Source: Tardiphaga sp.
GTDB lineage: Bacteria; Pseudomonadota; Alphaproteobacteria; Rhizobiales; Xanthobacteraceae
NCBI RefSeq assembly: GCF_028290785.1
Contig: NZ_JAQGJD010000303.1
Location: 1-64,000, forward strand
Direction: 5' to 3'
DNA: 64,000 nt
Shown here: piece after piece, positions 37,401-46,330 of the stretch
How the letters are laid out: each line of letters starts with the position of its first letter
Position numbering within the stretch: position 1 is the stretch's first letter
Program-made: the position numbers and the translations under genes
The notes under the pieces: generated by a model
Database searches by the model: none
Told to the model about the DNA's origin: nothing
What the model saw: the letters and a program-made list of their open reading frames with translations, nothing else

Positions 37401-38492
37401 TCAGACGGCTCCATGGGCCTCCACATACAATGCATAAACGGAGTGGCTACTTGCCATGTAAAGCCGATTGTTCTTCGGCCCGCCGAACGTCAGGTTGGCG
37501 CAGCGCTCCGGCAGCCTGATGAAGCCGATGGCCTTGCCCTCCGGATTGAACACCATCACGCCATCCAGATCTTCCGACTTTGCCTTGAGCTGGAACACCT
37601 TGCGGCCACCAACGTCGGTCGCCTCTGACTGCAGCGCGCCATTGCTGCCCCAGCCGCACCACAGGTTGCCGTCGCGATCCACCCTGAAGCCGTCCAGCGA
37701 GCCCTGGTCCGCGGCGTCAACGATCCTGATCTTGCCGCCGAGCGTGCCATCGGCATTGACCGCATAGCTCCAGATGCTGCGGTTGGGCGTGCCCTTCCAC
37801 TCGACGACATAGAGCTTCTTTTCATCGGGCGAGAACGCCAGGCCGTTGGGATTGACCAGATCGGTGATGACGGCAGTCAGCTTGCCGTCCTTGGCAATGC
37901 GGTAGACGTTGGTGGTGGCCTGTTCCGGCTTCTCCTTCTTGCCTTCCCATTCGCCGTTGATGCCGAACAAGGGATCGGTGAACCAGATGCTGTCGTCGGA
38001 CTTCACCACGATGTCGTTCGGCGCGTTGAGACGCTTGCCCTCGAACTTGTCCGCCAGCACCGTGACCTTGCCGTCCTTTTCGGTACGCGTGACGCGGCGT
38101 GTCACCGAATGTTCGCACGTGACCAGGCGGCCCTGGCGATCGCGCGCGTTGCCATTGGCATAGTTGGCGTTGCTGCGGAACACGGATGTCTGGCCGGTCT
38201 TCTCGTCGAACTTCATGATCCGGTTGTTGGGGATGTCGCTGAACAGCAGATAACCGCCATCCGGAAAATAGGCCGGACCCTCGGCCCAACGCATGCCTGT
38301 CGCAACCTGCTCGATGGTGCTGGAATAAAGCCGGTACTTTGCGAAGCTCGGATCCAAGATCTGCACGGCAGGGTCCGGGTAGCGCTGGTTCGGCGCAAAC
38401 GAGAATGACTGCGCGCCGGCGGCACGGGCGAACAGTGCCGAAGCGGCGGTGGCGCCGGCAGCGCCCAGCAGATGGCGTCGTGTAAAGCTCAT
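37401..38492 (-). CDS. SMP-30/gluconolactonase family protein, Tat-exported
   Basis: A 363-residue beta-propeller hydrolase that should open a sugar-acid lactone. It starts with a twin-arginine signal (FTRRHLLGAAGATAASALFA, cleavage near GAQ), so it acts in the periplasm. Family segments: RWAEGPAYFPDGGYLLFSDI with the metal-binding Glu, RLNAPNDIVVKSDDSIWFTD, and NPNGLAFSPDEKKLYVVEW, which carry the metal-site Asn and Asp. The ATG at 38492 has GGGAGGAC upstream. It is the last gene of the sugar-acid operon, where it would feed the dehydratase with free acid. Confidence 0.88.
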   Translation of the reverse strand: MSFTRRHLLGAAGATAASALFARAAGAQSFSFAPNQRYPDPAVQILDPSFAKYRLYSSTIEQVATGMRWAEGPAYFPDGGYLLFSDIPNNRIMKFDEKTGQTSVFRSNANYANGNARDRQGRLVTCEHSVTRRVTRTEKDGKVTVLADKFEGKRLNAPNDIVVKSDDSIWFTDPLFGINGEWEGKKEKPEQATTNVYRIAKDGKLTAVITDLVNPNGLAFSPDEKKLYVVEWKGTPNRSIWSYAVNADGTLGGKIRIVDAADQGSLDGFRVDRDGNLWCGWGSNGALQSEATDVGGRKVFQLKAKSEDLDGVMVFNPEGKAIGFIRLPERCANLTFGGPKNNRLYMASSHSVYALYVEAHGAV

Positions 38493-38611
38493 CGATCGTC
38501 CTCCCTTGAACATTTTGATGTAGCACCAGCTTTTGCTAGTTGCTTCGTCTGTGGTGTCGTGCAGTCAGGCGCCGGCGGCGTACCGCCGACGCAACATTGA
38601 TGCCCCCGTTG

Positions 38612-40054
38612 TTACGGCAGCGTGTAGGCGGTTTTGACGACAGTATAGAACTCGGCGGCATAGCGGCCCTGTTCGCGCGGGCCGAAGCTGGAACCCTTGC
38701 GGCCGCCGAACGGCACGTGATAGTCGACACCGGCGATCGGCAGATTGACCATCACCATCCCGGCTTCCGAATTGCGCTTGAAGTCGCTGGCGTATTTCAG
38801 GCTGGTGGTGCAGATGCCGGCAGAGAGGCCGAATTCGGTGTCGTTGGCGGTCGCCAGCGCCTCGGCATAATCGTTGACGCGGATCACCGCCGCGACCGGC
38901 CCGAAGATTTCCTCGCGCGCGATGCGCATGGTGTTGGTGACCTCGGTGAACAGTGCCGGCTGCAGATAGAAGCCGGGCGCATCGCGCTTCAGCAGCTCGC
39001 CACCGAAAGCGAGTTTTGCACCCTCGTCCTTACCGATGGCGACATACTTCATGTCCTGATCGAGCTGGCTTTGATCGACCACCGGGCCGATATCGGTGCC
39101 CGCCTTCACGGCATCGTCTATTGTGAGGCCGCCCAGCCGTTCGGTCAGCGCGGCGACGAACCTGTCATGGATGCCTTTGGTGACGATCAGGCGCGAGGCC
39201 GCGGTGCAGCGCTGGCCGGTGGAAAAGAACGCGCTGTTGACGGCGGCTTCGACCGCGACCTTGAGGTCGGCGTCGTCGAGCACCACCAGCGGATTTTTGC
39301 CGCCCATTTCGAGCTGGAATTTCTTCATCGGCCGCGAGGCGATGCAGGCGGCGGCGACCTTCTGGCCGGTGGCCACCGAACCGGTAAAGCTGATCGCGGC
39401 GACATCGGGATGTTCGAGTAGCGCGGCACCGACTTCGGAGCCGCGGCCGATCACCAGATTCAGCACGCCCTTGGGCAGGCCGGCGCGATGCAGGATATCG
39501 ACCAGCGCCCAGGTCGAGCCCGGCACCAGATCGGCGGGCTTGATTACCACGGTATTGCCATAGGCCAGTGCCGGCGCGATCTTCCAGGCCGGAATCGCGA
39601 TCGGGAAATTCCACGGCGTGATCAGGCCGACCACGCCGACCGCCTCGCGGGTCACTTCGATGTCGATGCCGGGCCGCACCGACGCCAGCTTCTCGCCGGC
39701 CATGCGCAGGCATTCGCCGGCAAAGAATGCAAATATCTGACCGGCGCGCGCGGCTTCGCCGACGCCCTCCGGCAGGGTCTTGCCTTCCTCACGCGACAGC
39801 AGGCGGCCGAGCTCGTCCTTGCGAGCAAGGATTTCATCGGACGCCTTCTTGAGGATGTCGTAGCGAACCTGCGGCGTCGAGCGCGACCACGACGGAAAGG
39901 CGGCCTTGGCCGCGGCGACGGCGGCATCGGCCTGCGCTCGGGTGCCGCGCACAGCCTCGCCGACGATGTCCTTGGTGTCGGACGGATTGACATTGGGCGA
40001 ACGCGCGCCGTCAGACAGCCATTCGCCGTCGATCAGATTGTTGAACATCAGCAT
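38612..40054 (-). CDS. Aldehyde dehydrogenase, probably alpha-ketoglutarate (2,5-dioxovalerate) semialdehyde type
   Basis: A 480-residue NAD(P)-dependent aldehyde dehydrogenase. Visible motifs: TPWNFPIAIPAWKIAPALAY, the catalytic Glu in FQLEMGGKNPLVVLDD, and the catalytic Cys in FFSTGQRCTAASRLIV. The overall pattern resembles the enzymes that oxidise 2,5-dioxopentanoate to 2-oxoglutarate at the end of pentose and hexaric-acid paths. GAGAGAT precedes the ATG at 40054; a second ATG two codons on is possible. The neighbouring dehydratase gene supports this assignment. Substrate is inferred. Confidence 0.85.
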   Translation of the reverse strand: MLMFNNLIDGEWLSDGARSPNVNPSDTKDIVGEAVRGTRAQADAAVAAAKAAFPSWSRSTPQVRYDILKKASDEILARKDELGRLLSREEGKTLPEGVGEAARAGQIFAFFAGECLRMAGEKLASVRPGIDIEVTREAVGVVGLITPWNFPIAIPAWKIAPALAYGNTVVIKPADLVPGSTWALVDILHRAGLPKGVLNLVIGRGSEVGAALLEHPDVAAISFTGSVATGQKVAAACIASRPMKKFQLEMGGKNPLVVLDDADLKVAVEAAVNSAFFSTGQRCTAASRLIVTKGIHDRFVAALTERLGGLTIDDAVKAGTDIGPVVDQSQLDQDMKYVAIGKDEGAKLAFGGELLKRDAPGFYLQPALFTEVTNTMRIAREEIFGPVAAVIRVNDYAEALATANDTEFGLSAGICTTSLKYASDFKRNSEAGMVMVNLPIAGVDYHVPFGGRKGSSFGPREQGRYAAEFYTVVKTAYTLP

Positions 40055-40117
40055 GAGGTGATCTCTCTGTCGTTAGGTCGCGCGCTGGCGCGGACGGGGT
40101 CGAATGCGAAAGGCCGA

Positions 40118-40837
40118 TTAGCGGTTATTCGTTTTCCGCCACGCCGCGAAATCGACCAGGGTCTGGTCGTCCGTGGCGGGATAGAGGCCGAGAATGGATT
40201 TTCCGGCATTCACCTGGTCGGTAACAAAATCCTCGAAGGCCGTCATCTCGAAGGCCTCGTTGGCAATTTCGTCGGCGAGGTGCGCGGGGATGACGATGAC
40301 GCCGTCGCTATCGCCAAGGATGACGTCGCCGGGAAACACCGGCGCATCGCCGCAGCCGATCGGCCCGTTGATCTCGATGGCCTGATGCAGCGTCAGGTTG
40401 GTCGGCGCGCTCGGGCGGTGGTGATAGGCGGGAAAGCCGAGCTTGGCGATCTCCGCTGAATCGCGAAAGCCGCCATCGGTGATGACGCCGGCGACGCCGC
40501 GCTTCATCAGCCGCGTGATCAGGATCGCGCCGGCGGAAGCGGCGCGGGCATCCTTGCGGCTGTCCATCACCAGCACGGCATCGGGCGGGCAGTCCTCGAC
40601 CGCCTTGCGCTGCGGATGGGCGCGGTCGCGAAACACGTCGAGCTTGTTGAGGTCCTCACGCGCCGGCATGTAGCGCAATGTAAAGGCCTCGCCGACCAAA
40701 GTCGGCTGGTCCGGACCGAGCGGATGCACATCCTGGATGCACTGGCTGCGGAAGCCGCGCTTGAACAATGCGGTGGCCACCGTGGCGGTGGAGATGGTCT
40801 TGAGCTTGGCGCGGGTGGCGTCGGAGAGTTTGGTCAT
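40118..40837 (-). CDS. RraA-like family protein (possible 4-hydroxy-4-methyl-2-oxoglutarate aldolase-like)
   Basis: A 239-residue protein of the RraA/HMG-aldolase fold. It has the conserved metal and substrate segments GVAGVITDGGFRDSAEIAKL (with the Asp-Gly-x-x-Arg-Asp pattern) and VFPGDVILGDSDGVIVIPAH. True RraA proteins inhibit RNase E and are shorter; members in sugar-acid clusters are likely lyases or dehydratases. Between the dehydratase and the aldehyde dehydrogenase it is the candidate for the second conversion of the keto-deoxy acid. Function is inferred from context. Confidence 0.8.
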   Translation of the reverse strand: MTKLSDATRAKLKTISTATVATALFKRGFRSQCIQDVHPLGPDQPTLVGEAFTLRYMPAREDLNKLDVFRDRAHPQRKAVEDCPPDAVLVMDSRKDARAASAGAILITRLMKRGVAGVITDGGFRDSAEIAKLGFPAYHHRPSAPTNLTLHQAIEINGPIGCGDAPVFPGDVILGDSDGVIVIPAHLADEIANEAFEMTAFEDFVTDQVNAGKSILGLYPATDDQTLVDFAAWRKTNNR

Positions 40838-40877
40838 GGGGTCTATCCTTCAATTCCGAATTCGTGAGTTCACACTC

Positions 40878-40983
40878 GTCATTCCGGGACACGCCCTTGC
40901 GCGGACCCTGAATCCAGACGTGTTCAACCATTTCGAGATTCCGGGTTCACGCGCGGCTGACGCCGCTCGCGCCCCGGAATGAC
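40878..40983. repeat. Interspersed palindromic repeat (type ending GTCATTCCGG / CCGGAATGAC)
   Basis: A 106-base element bounded by GTCATTCCGG (40878-40887) and CCGGAATGAC (40974-40983), exact inverted copies. Within it lies GAGATTCCGGGTTC. Elements of this look are known to me from intergenic DNA of Bradyrhizobium and relatives. It lies between the dehydratase and RraA-like genes. Confidence 0.6.
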
Positions 40984-40991
40984 AGTTTGCG

Positions 40992-42731
40992 TCAGTAAAT
41001 CACCGGCTCCTTCACCGGGGCGCCAAAGTCCGTCTTCAGGAAGTCGAAATCGCAGCCTTCGTTGGCTTGCTGGATATGTTTCGTGAACATCCAGCCATAG
41101 CCGCGCTCGTAGTTGCGCTCCGGCGCTTTCCAGGCGGCTCGGCGCTTCGCCATCTCTTCATCTGAGATGTCGAGGTTAATGGTGCGGGCATCGACGTCCA
41201 ACGAGATCATGTCGCCATTCTCGACCAGCGCCAGTGGCCCGCCGATGTAAGATTCCGGCGCAACGTGCAGGATGCAGGCGCCGTAGCTGGTGCCGCTCAT
41301 GCGGGAGTCGGAGAGCCGCACCATGTCGCGGACGCCCTGCTTCACCAGTTTCTTGGGGATCGGCAGCATGCCCCATTCCGGCATGCCCGGGCCGCCCTGC
41401 GGCCCGGCATTGCGCAGGATCAGCACGTGGTCGGCGGTGACGTCGAGATTCTCGTCGTCGATCGCCTTCTTCATGCTGGGATAGTCGTCGAACACCAGCG
41501 CCGGGCCGGAGTGTTTGAGGAAGCGCGGCTCGCAAGCGCTAGGCTTGATGACGCAGCCATCGGGCGCGAGGTTGCCTTTCAGGACGGCGAGTGCACCCTC
41601 GGCATAGATCGCGGTATCGACGGTGCGGATCACGTCGTCGTTGTAGACTTCAGCATCGGCGATGTTTTCGCCGAGCGTCTTGCCCGTGACGGTCATGACG
41701 TCGAGATGCAGGTGCTGCTTGATGCGGCTCATCAGGCCCGGCAGGCCACCGGCATAGAAGAAGTCTTCCATCAGATATTTGTCGCCGGACGGCCGGACGT
41801 TGGCGATCACCGGCACCTTGCGGCTGGCGGTCTCGAAATCGTCGAGGCCGATGTCCTGCCCGGCGCGGCGCGCCTGCGCGATCAGGTGGATGATCGCATT
41901 GGTCGAGCAGCCCATCGCCATCGCCACGGTGATCGCGTTCTCGAACGCTTTTCGCGTCTGGATTTTCGCCGGGGTGAGATCCTCCCACACCATCTCGACG
42001 ATGCGGCGGCCGCATTCACTGGCCATGCGGATATGGCCGGCATCGGCAGCGGGGATCGACGACGCGCCGGGCAGCGTCATGCCGATCGACTCGGCGATCG
42101 CCGTCATCGTCGAAGCCGTACCCATGGTCATGCAGGTGCCGTAGCTGCGCGCGATGCCGCCTTCGACCTCGACCCATTCCTTGTCGGAGATCTTTCCGGC
42201 CCGACGCTCGTCCCAGTATTTCCAGGCGTCGGAGCCGGAGCCCAGCGTCTTGCCCTTCCAGTTGCCGCGCAGCATCGGACCGGCCGGCAGATAGATCGCC
42301 GGATAGCCGGCGCTGGTGGCGCCGAGCAGCAGGCCCGGCGTGGTCTTGTCGCAGCCGCCCATCAGCACCACGCCATCGACCGGATGGCCGCGCAGCAATT
42401 CCTCGGCGTCCATCGCCAGCATGTTGCGGTAGAGCATGGTGGTCGGCTTCAGGAATGATTCCGATAGCGACAGCGCCGGCAATTCCATCGGAAAACCGCC
42501 GGCCATCAGGATGCCGCGCTTGACGTCATCGACCCGGGTCTTGAAGTGCATGTGGCAGGGCTGCGCATCCGACCAGGTGTTGAGGATGGCAATGACCGGC
42601 CGGCCTTGCCACTCCTCGGGTGCGTAGCCCTGCTGCATCGCACGGGAGCGATGGCCGAATGCGCGCAAGTCGTCCGGCGCGAACCAGCGTGCGCTGCGGA
42701 GCTGGTCGGGAGTCTTCTTGTGGTCGGTCAT
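40992..42731 (-). CDS. IlvD/Edd family dehydratase, L-arabinonate dehydratase-like
   Basis: A 579-residue sugar-acid dehydratase. Three Cys that would hold a [2Fe-2S] cluster lie at 59 (SDAQPCHMH), 127 (GGCDKT) and 200 (SYGTCMTMG), with Lys at 129 for the Mg ion; these positions and the length match the Rhizobium L-arabinonate dehydratase as I recall it. The C-terminal SDSRMSGTSYGACILHVAPE holds the catalytic Ser. It should dehydrate an aldonate to a 2-keto-3-deoxy acid. The start follows a TTGTC-free region with no strong ribosome binding site. The precise sugar acid cannot be told from sequence. Confidence 0.9.
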   Translation of the reverse strand: MTDHKKTPDQLRSARWFAPDDLRAFGHRSRAMQQGYAPEEWQGRPVIAILNTWSDAQPCHMHFKTRVDDVKRGILMAGGFPMELPALSLSESFLKPTTMLYRNMLAMDAEELLRGHPVDGVVLMGGCDKTTPGLLLGATSAGYPAIYLPAGPMLRGNWKGKTLGSGSDAWKYWDERRAGKISDKEWVEVEGGIARSYGTCMTMGTASTMTAIAESIGMTLPGASSIPAADAGHIRMASECGRRIVEMVWEDLTPAKIQTRKAFENAITVAMAMGCSTNAIIHLIAQARRAGQDIGLDDFETASRKVPVIANVRPSGDKYLMEDFFYAGGLPGLMSRIKQHLHLDVMTVTGKTLGENIADAEVYNDDVIRTVDTAIYAEGALAVLKGNLAPDGCVIKPSACEPRFLKHSGPALVFDDYPSMKKAIDDENLDVTADHVLILRNAGPQGGPGMPEWGMLPIPKKLVKQGVRDMVRLSDSRMSGTSYGACILHVAPESYIGGPLALVENGDMISLDVDARTINLDISDEEMAKRRAAWKAPERNYERGYGWMFTKHIQQANEGCDFDFLKTDFGAPVKEPVIY

Positions 42732-42759
42732 GTCTATACCTGCCGAAGCGCTAGCATTC

Positions 42760-42840
42760 GTAGGATGGGTAGAGCGCAGCGAAACCCATCAGTGCCGTGT
42801 GAAGTGACGATGGGTTTCGCAAGGGCTCAACCCATCCTAC
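42760..42840. repeat. Nested palindromic repeat (GTAGGATGGGT type)
   Basis: The outer arms GTAGGATGGGT (42760-42770) and ACCCATCCTAC (42830-42840) and the inner arms GCGAAACCCATC (42779-42790) and GATGGGTTTCGC (42809-42820) are exact inverted pairs, so RNA or DNA here could fold as a long hairpin. This family is dispersed in Bradyrhizobium-group genomes as far as I recall. It lies inside the operon between the permease and dehydratase genes and could affect relative expression. Confidence 0.65.
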
Positions 42841-42852
42841 AGATTACTACCC

Positions 42853-43716
42853 TTACGTCTGCAGGCCCCATTTTTGTACAGTGTTGCGCTCGATGGTTCG
42901 AAAAATCAGGTTTTCCACGATCAGGCCGATCACGATAACGGTCAACAGTCCGGCGAACACGGCGGGGATATCGAGCAGGTTGCGGTTCTCAAAGATAAAC
43001 CAGCCGAGCCCGCCCTGCCCCGACGACACGCCGAACACCAATTCGGCGGCGATCAGCGTGCGCCAGGCGAAAGCCCAGCCGATCTTCAGGCCGGTGAGGA
43101 TCGAGCCGAACGCGGCGGGGATCAGGATGCGCGCGACATAAGGCAGTCCGCGCAGGCCGTAGTTGCGGCCGACCATGCGCAGCGTGTTGGACACGCTCTT
43201 GAAGCCCGAATGCGTGTTCAAGGCCACCGGCCACAGCACCGAATGGATCAGCACGAAGACCAGGCTGCCATTGCCGAGGCCGAACCAGATCAGCGCCAGC
43301 GGTAGCAACGCGATCGCCGGCAGCGGATTGAACATCGCGGTCATCGTCTCCAAGAAGTCGGTGCCGATCCGTGTACTGATCGCCAGCACGGTAAACAAAG
43401 CGGCGAGCACGATTCCGGCGCTGTAGCCCATGAACAGGACCTTGAGCGACGCCCACGCCCGCAGCGGGATGGTGCCGTCCCTCACCTTGTCGAACATGGT
43501 GATGACGGTGTCGTGGAAAGTCGGGAACAGCAGCGAATTGTCGAGCAGCGTGCCGTAGATCTCCCACACCGCGGCGAGGAAGACGATAATTGCGGCCTTG
43601 CGGACAAAGCCGTCGTTCCACAGCAGCTCAACGACGCCAAGCTTGCGCTCGACCTCGGACGGATCGACTGCGCCCGCGACGGCGTCGCTGCGCATCAAGA
43701 TTCTGGCTTCGCCCAT
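42853..43716 (-). CDS. ABC transporter permease, NitT/TauT (SsuC) family
   Basis: A 287-residue inner-membrane permease with about six helices. The EAA-like loop reads RVGLRGLPYVARI-like in frame (NYGLRGLPYVARILIPAAFG), followed by GLKIGWAFAWRTLIAAELVF, both characteristic of SsuC/TauC. I placed the start at the ATG at 43716, with GAGGATC upstream, giving a short cytoplasmic N terminus; a frame extension upstream overlaps the ATPase gene. It lies 10 bases after that gene. Confidence 0.9.
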   Translation of the reverse strand: MGEARILMRSDAVAGAVDPSEVERKLGVVELLWNDGFVRKAAIIVFLAAVWEIYGTLLDNSLLFPTFHDTVITMFDKVRDGTIPLRAWASLKVLFMGYSAGIVLAALFTVLAISTRIGTDFLETMTAMFNPLPAIALLPLALIWFGLGNGSLVFVLIHSVLWPVALNTHSGFKSVSNTLRMVGRNYGLRGLPYVARILIPAAFGSILTGLKIGWAFAWRTLIAAELVFGVSSGQGGLGWFIFENRNLLDIPAVFAGLLTVIVIGLIVENLIFRTIERNTVQKWGLQT

Positions 43717-43726
43717 GGCTTGATCC

Positions 43727-44491
43727 TCAGTGCGCAGTTGCGGTGTCGGCGAACAGCAGGTCGTGGATCTGCTTTTCCAGTTTTGCTGCACTGCCATCCT
43801 CGGCAGAGACCCGATCGACGTCGATCACCTCGGCCTTGACCCGGCCGGGATGCGGCGACAGCAGCAGGATGCGGTTTCCGATCTTGATCGCCTCGGCAAT
43901 CGAATGGGTGACGAACATCACGGTGAATTTTGTTTCTTCCCAGAGCTGCAGCAGCTCGTCCTGGCAGGTGCGCCGCGTCAGCGCGTCCAGCGCGGCGAAG
44001 GGCTCGTCCATCAGCAAGATGTCCGGCTCCATCGCCATGCCGCGGGCAATGGCGACGCGCTGCTTCATGCCGCCGGACAGCGTGTGCGGATAGGAATCGA
44101 CGACGCGTGTCAGGCTGACCTTCTCGATATAGGCACGCGCGCGCACCTCGGCGTCCTTCTTGTTGAGCTTCCGCGTCATCAGCAGCGGGAACATCACGTT
44201 TTCCAGCACCGTCTTCCACGGCAGCAGCTGGTCGAACTCCTGGAAGATCATCATCCGGTCGGCACCGGGCTCGGTGATCTCGCGGCCGTTGATCCGCATC
44301 TTTCCTTCGCTGGGCGTCATGTAGCCGCCGACCGCCTTGAGCAGCGTGGACTTGCCGCAGCCCGACGGCCCCAGCAGCACGAAGCGATCGGAGCGATCGA
44401 CGCTGAAGCTGACTTTCTCCGTCGCCGTGACGACGACGCTGGAGGTCTTGTAGCGCAGCGTTACGCCGCTAACATCGAGCAAAGCGGACAT
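43727..44491 (-). CDS. ABC transporter ATP-binding protein, NitT/TauT (SsuB) family
   Basis: A 254-residue ATPase with Walker A GPSGCGKST at residues 41-49, Q-loop MIFQEFDQLLPWKTV, signature LSGGMKQRVAIARG, Walker B ILLMDEPFAALD and switch His in FVTHSIAEA. It overlaps the stop of the binding-protein gene by one base (TGATG) and is followed by the permease gene. This family handles sulfonates, nitrate, pyrimidine precursors and aromatic acids; here the catabolic genes suggest a sugar acid or similar, which would be unusual. Confidence 0.92.
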   Translation of the reverse strand: MSALLDVSGVTLRYKTSSVVVTATEKVSFSVDRSDRFVLLGPSGCGKSTLLKAVGGYMTPSEGKMRINGREITEPGADRMMIFQEFDQLLPWKTVLENVMFPLLMTRKLNKKDAEVRARAYIEKVSLTRVVDSYPHTLSGGMKQRVAIARGMAMEPDILLMDEPFAALDALTRRTCQDELLQLWEETKFTVMFVTHSIAEAIKIGNRILLLSPHPGRVKAEVIDVDRVSAEDGSAAKLEKQIHDLLFADTATAH

Positions 44492-45498
44492 CAGTTACCC
44501 TTAAGATCGGCCGAGGACGGCAGGTAATAGTCGGTCCAGGCCTTCGGCTGGGTCTTCAAGGTGCCGGTCTTGAACAGATGGGCGGCGAATTTCATGGTGC
44601 CTTGCGGCTCCAGGTTCCACTCCATCATGCCGGGCTCCTTGAGCCACGCCAGCAGATCCTCGACGCTGGTCTTGTCGCCGGTGATCTCCTTGTAAATCTC
44701 CACCGAGGTCTTGGTATCGGAGCGGATCAGATCCTGCGCCTCCTTGGTTGCGGCGCGCACCGCCTGGATGATCTTCGGATTGGCATCGGCGAATTTGGTG
44801 GTGGTGAAGAACTGCGCCTGACTCAGCGGTCCGCCCATCACGTCGGGCGAATTCAGCACCACATGGGCACCGGGCACGTTCTTCATCTCCAGGAAGGTGA
44901 AGGGCGGGATCGAGAAGTGGCTGCGCACCTCATGCTGCGAATTCGACAGCGCCGCATAGGCGTCGGGATGGCCGAGCTGGACGGTGTTGGAATCGAGCTT
45001 AGACCACTGGTCGGCGCCAAACGCCTCCGCTGCCGCGATCTGCAGCACGATGGCTTGGGTCGAAATCTTGACAGTGGGCACCGCGATCTTGTCGTTCGCG
45101 GTAAAGTCCTTGATCGACTTGATATGCGGGTCGCGGCTGATCAACGCCATCGGCTGCGCCGAGGTGGCGACGATGCCCTTGACGCCGCCCTTGGTGCGAT
45201 CCCACAGCAACAGAAGATTGCCGGTGCCGGTGTTGAGGATATCGACGCCGCCGGCGAGCAGCGCATCGGTCTGGGCGCCGCCGCCCGAGAACGTCACCCA
45301 TTTGGTGGTGACGCCGGGCAAGCCCAGCGCCGCCGCGTGCTTCTCGATCAGCTTCTGCTTTTCGATGATGTGGCTCGGCATATAGAAAATGCCCGGCTGC
45401 CGCGACAGCGAAATCTCGGTCTTCTGCTGCGCGGCTGCCGGCAGCACCGTCACCGCATTGATCAACGCGAAAGCAACCGCCCAGCTTTGCATGCCCAT
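44491..45498 (-). CDS. ABC transporter substrate-binding protein, NitT/TauT (SsuA) family
   Basis: A 335-residue periplasmic binding protein with signal peptide (AVAFALINAVTVLPAAAQ). The two-lobed NMT1/SsuA-like fold is shown by SLSRQPGIFYMPSHIIEKQK, the DALLAGGVDILNTGTGNLLL pattern near residue 85, and a C-terminal helical part. It is the first gene of the sugar-acid operon, 113 bases from the divergent GntR gene with a palindrome between them. GGAGGAG precedes the ATG. Ligand unknown. Confidence 0.9.
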   Translation of the reverse strand: MGMQSWAVAFALINAVTVLPAAAQQKTEISLSRQPGIFYMPSHIIEKQKLIEKHAAALGLPGVTTKWVTFSGGGAQTDALLAGGVDILNTGTGNLLLLWDRTKGGVKGIVATSAQPMALISRDPHIKSIKDFTANDKIAVPTVKISTQAIVLQIAAAEAFGADQWSKLDSNTVQLGHPDAYAALSNSQHEVRSHFSIPPFTFLEMKNVPGAHVVLNSPDVMGGPLSQAQFFTTTKFADANPKIIQAVRAATKEAQDLIRSDTKTSVEIYKEITGDKTSVEDLLAWLKEPGMMEWNLEPQGTMKFAAHLFKTGTLKTQPKAWTDYYLPSSADLKGN

Positions 45499-45544
45499 GA
45501 TCGCTCCTCCTGATAATGGCCCTATCGTGCGCCGTTCGGCTAAG

Positions 45545-45562
45545 GCACTAATACATTAGTGC
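45545..45562. promoter_or_regulatory. Candidate GntR/FCD operator, 8-2-8 palindrome
   Basis: GCACTAATACATTAGTGC is a perfect 8-2-8 inverted repeat between the binding-protein gene and the divergent GntR gene. On the minus strand it follows TTGACG (45574-45569) and covers TATTAG, a possible though closely spaced -10, so a bound repressor would block the operon promoter. Binding is inferred. Confidence 0.62.
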
Positions 45563-45610
45563 ATCGCCCGTCAAGACGTGATATTGTTTGAGACACACAG
45601 TGGGAATGAC

Positions 45611-46330
45611 ATGCCTGCCCTCACAGCCACCATCCGCCGTCCACGGCAACCCGCGACCGAGCGTCTCGACCGCGATCGGCAGGCTGCGCCTCAGGTTTTC
45701 GATCGTTTGCGCGAAATGATCCTGTCGCTGGCGTTGCCGCCCGGCTCCGGGCTGTCGCGAGCGGCGTTAGCGCAGCAGTTCGGTGTAAGTTCGACGCCCA
45801 TCCGCGACGCCTTGATGCGGCTGGACAAGGAAGGGCTGGTGCAGATCTTCCCGCAGTTCGCTACCGTCGTGAGCAAGATCGATGTGGGTCTGGCCCAGGA
45901 AGCTCACTTCCTTCGGCAGGCCCTGGAGCTCGAGATTGTCCGCGGCCTTGCGCAAGACCGTTCAGAGCCGCTGGCGCGGGAATTGAACCTGATCATTGGG
46001 CGTCAGCAGCGGTTCGCGAGGGATGCCGATTTCGAAAAGTTCATGACGGCGGACACCGAGTTCCACCGGACGCTTTATGCCGCCGCGAACAAGGTCGGCT
46101 TGTGGACGCTGGTGCGCAGCCAAAGCGGACACATCGATCGGCTACGCCGCCTGCATTTGCCTTCGGGCGGCAAGGCCCAGGCGATCATACGCGACCACAA
46201 GGCGATAGCGAAGGCGATCGCGGCTGGCCGGCCGGGCGAAGCCCAGGATTGCCTCCGCCTCCACCTGTCCGGAACGCTGAGGGATATCGACCAGATCCGG
46301 ACTGGTTATCCTGAATACCTCACCTCTTAA
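45611..46330 (+). CDS. GntR family transcriptional regulator, FCD subfamily
   Basis: A 239-residue regulator with a winged helix (GSGLSRAALAQQFGVSSTPIRDALMRL in the frame; recognition part QQFGVSSTPIRDAL) and a helical FCD ligand domain (TADTEFHRTLYAAANKVGLW, with Asp and His metal ligands; a further His in DHKAIAKAI). The ATG at 45611 has GGGAA upstream. It is divergent from the sugar-acid operon, and the palindrome in the gap is its likely site. Its ligand is probably the imported acid or its keto-deoxy product. Confidence 0.88.
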   Translation: MPALTATIRRPRQPATERLDRDRQAAPQVFDRLREMILSLALPPGSGLSRAALAQQFGVSSTPIRDALMRLDKEGLVQIFPQFATVVSKIDVGLAQEAHFLRQALELEIVRGLAQDRSEPLARELNLIIGRQQRFARDADFEKFMTADTEFHRTLYAAANKVGLWTLVRSQSGHIDRLRRLHLPSGGKAQAIIRDHKAIAKAIAAGRPGEAQDCLRLHLSGTLRDIDQIRTGYPEYLTS

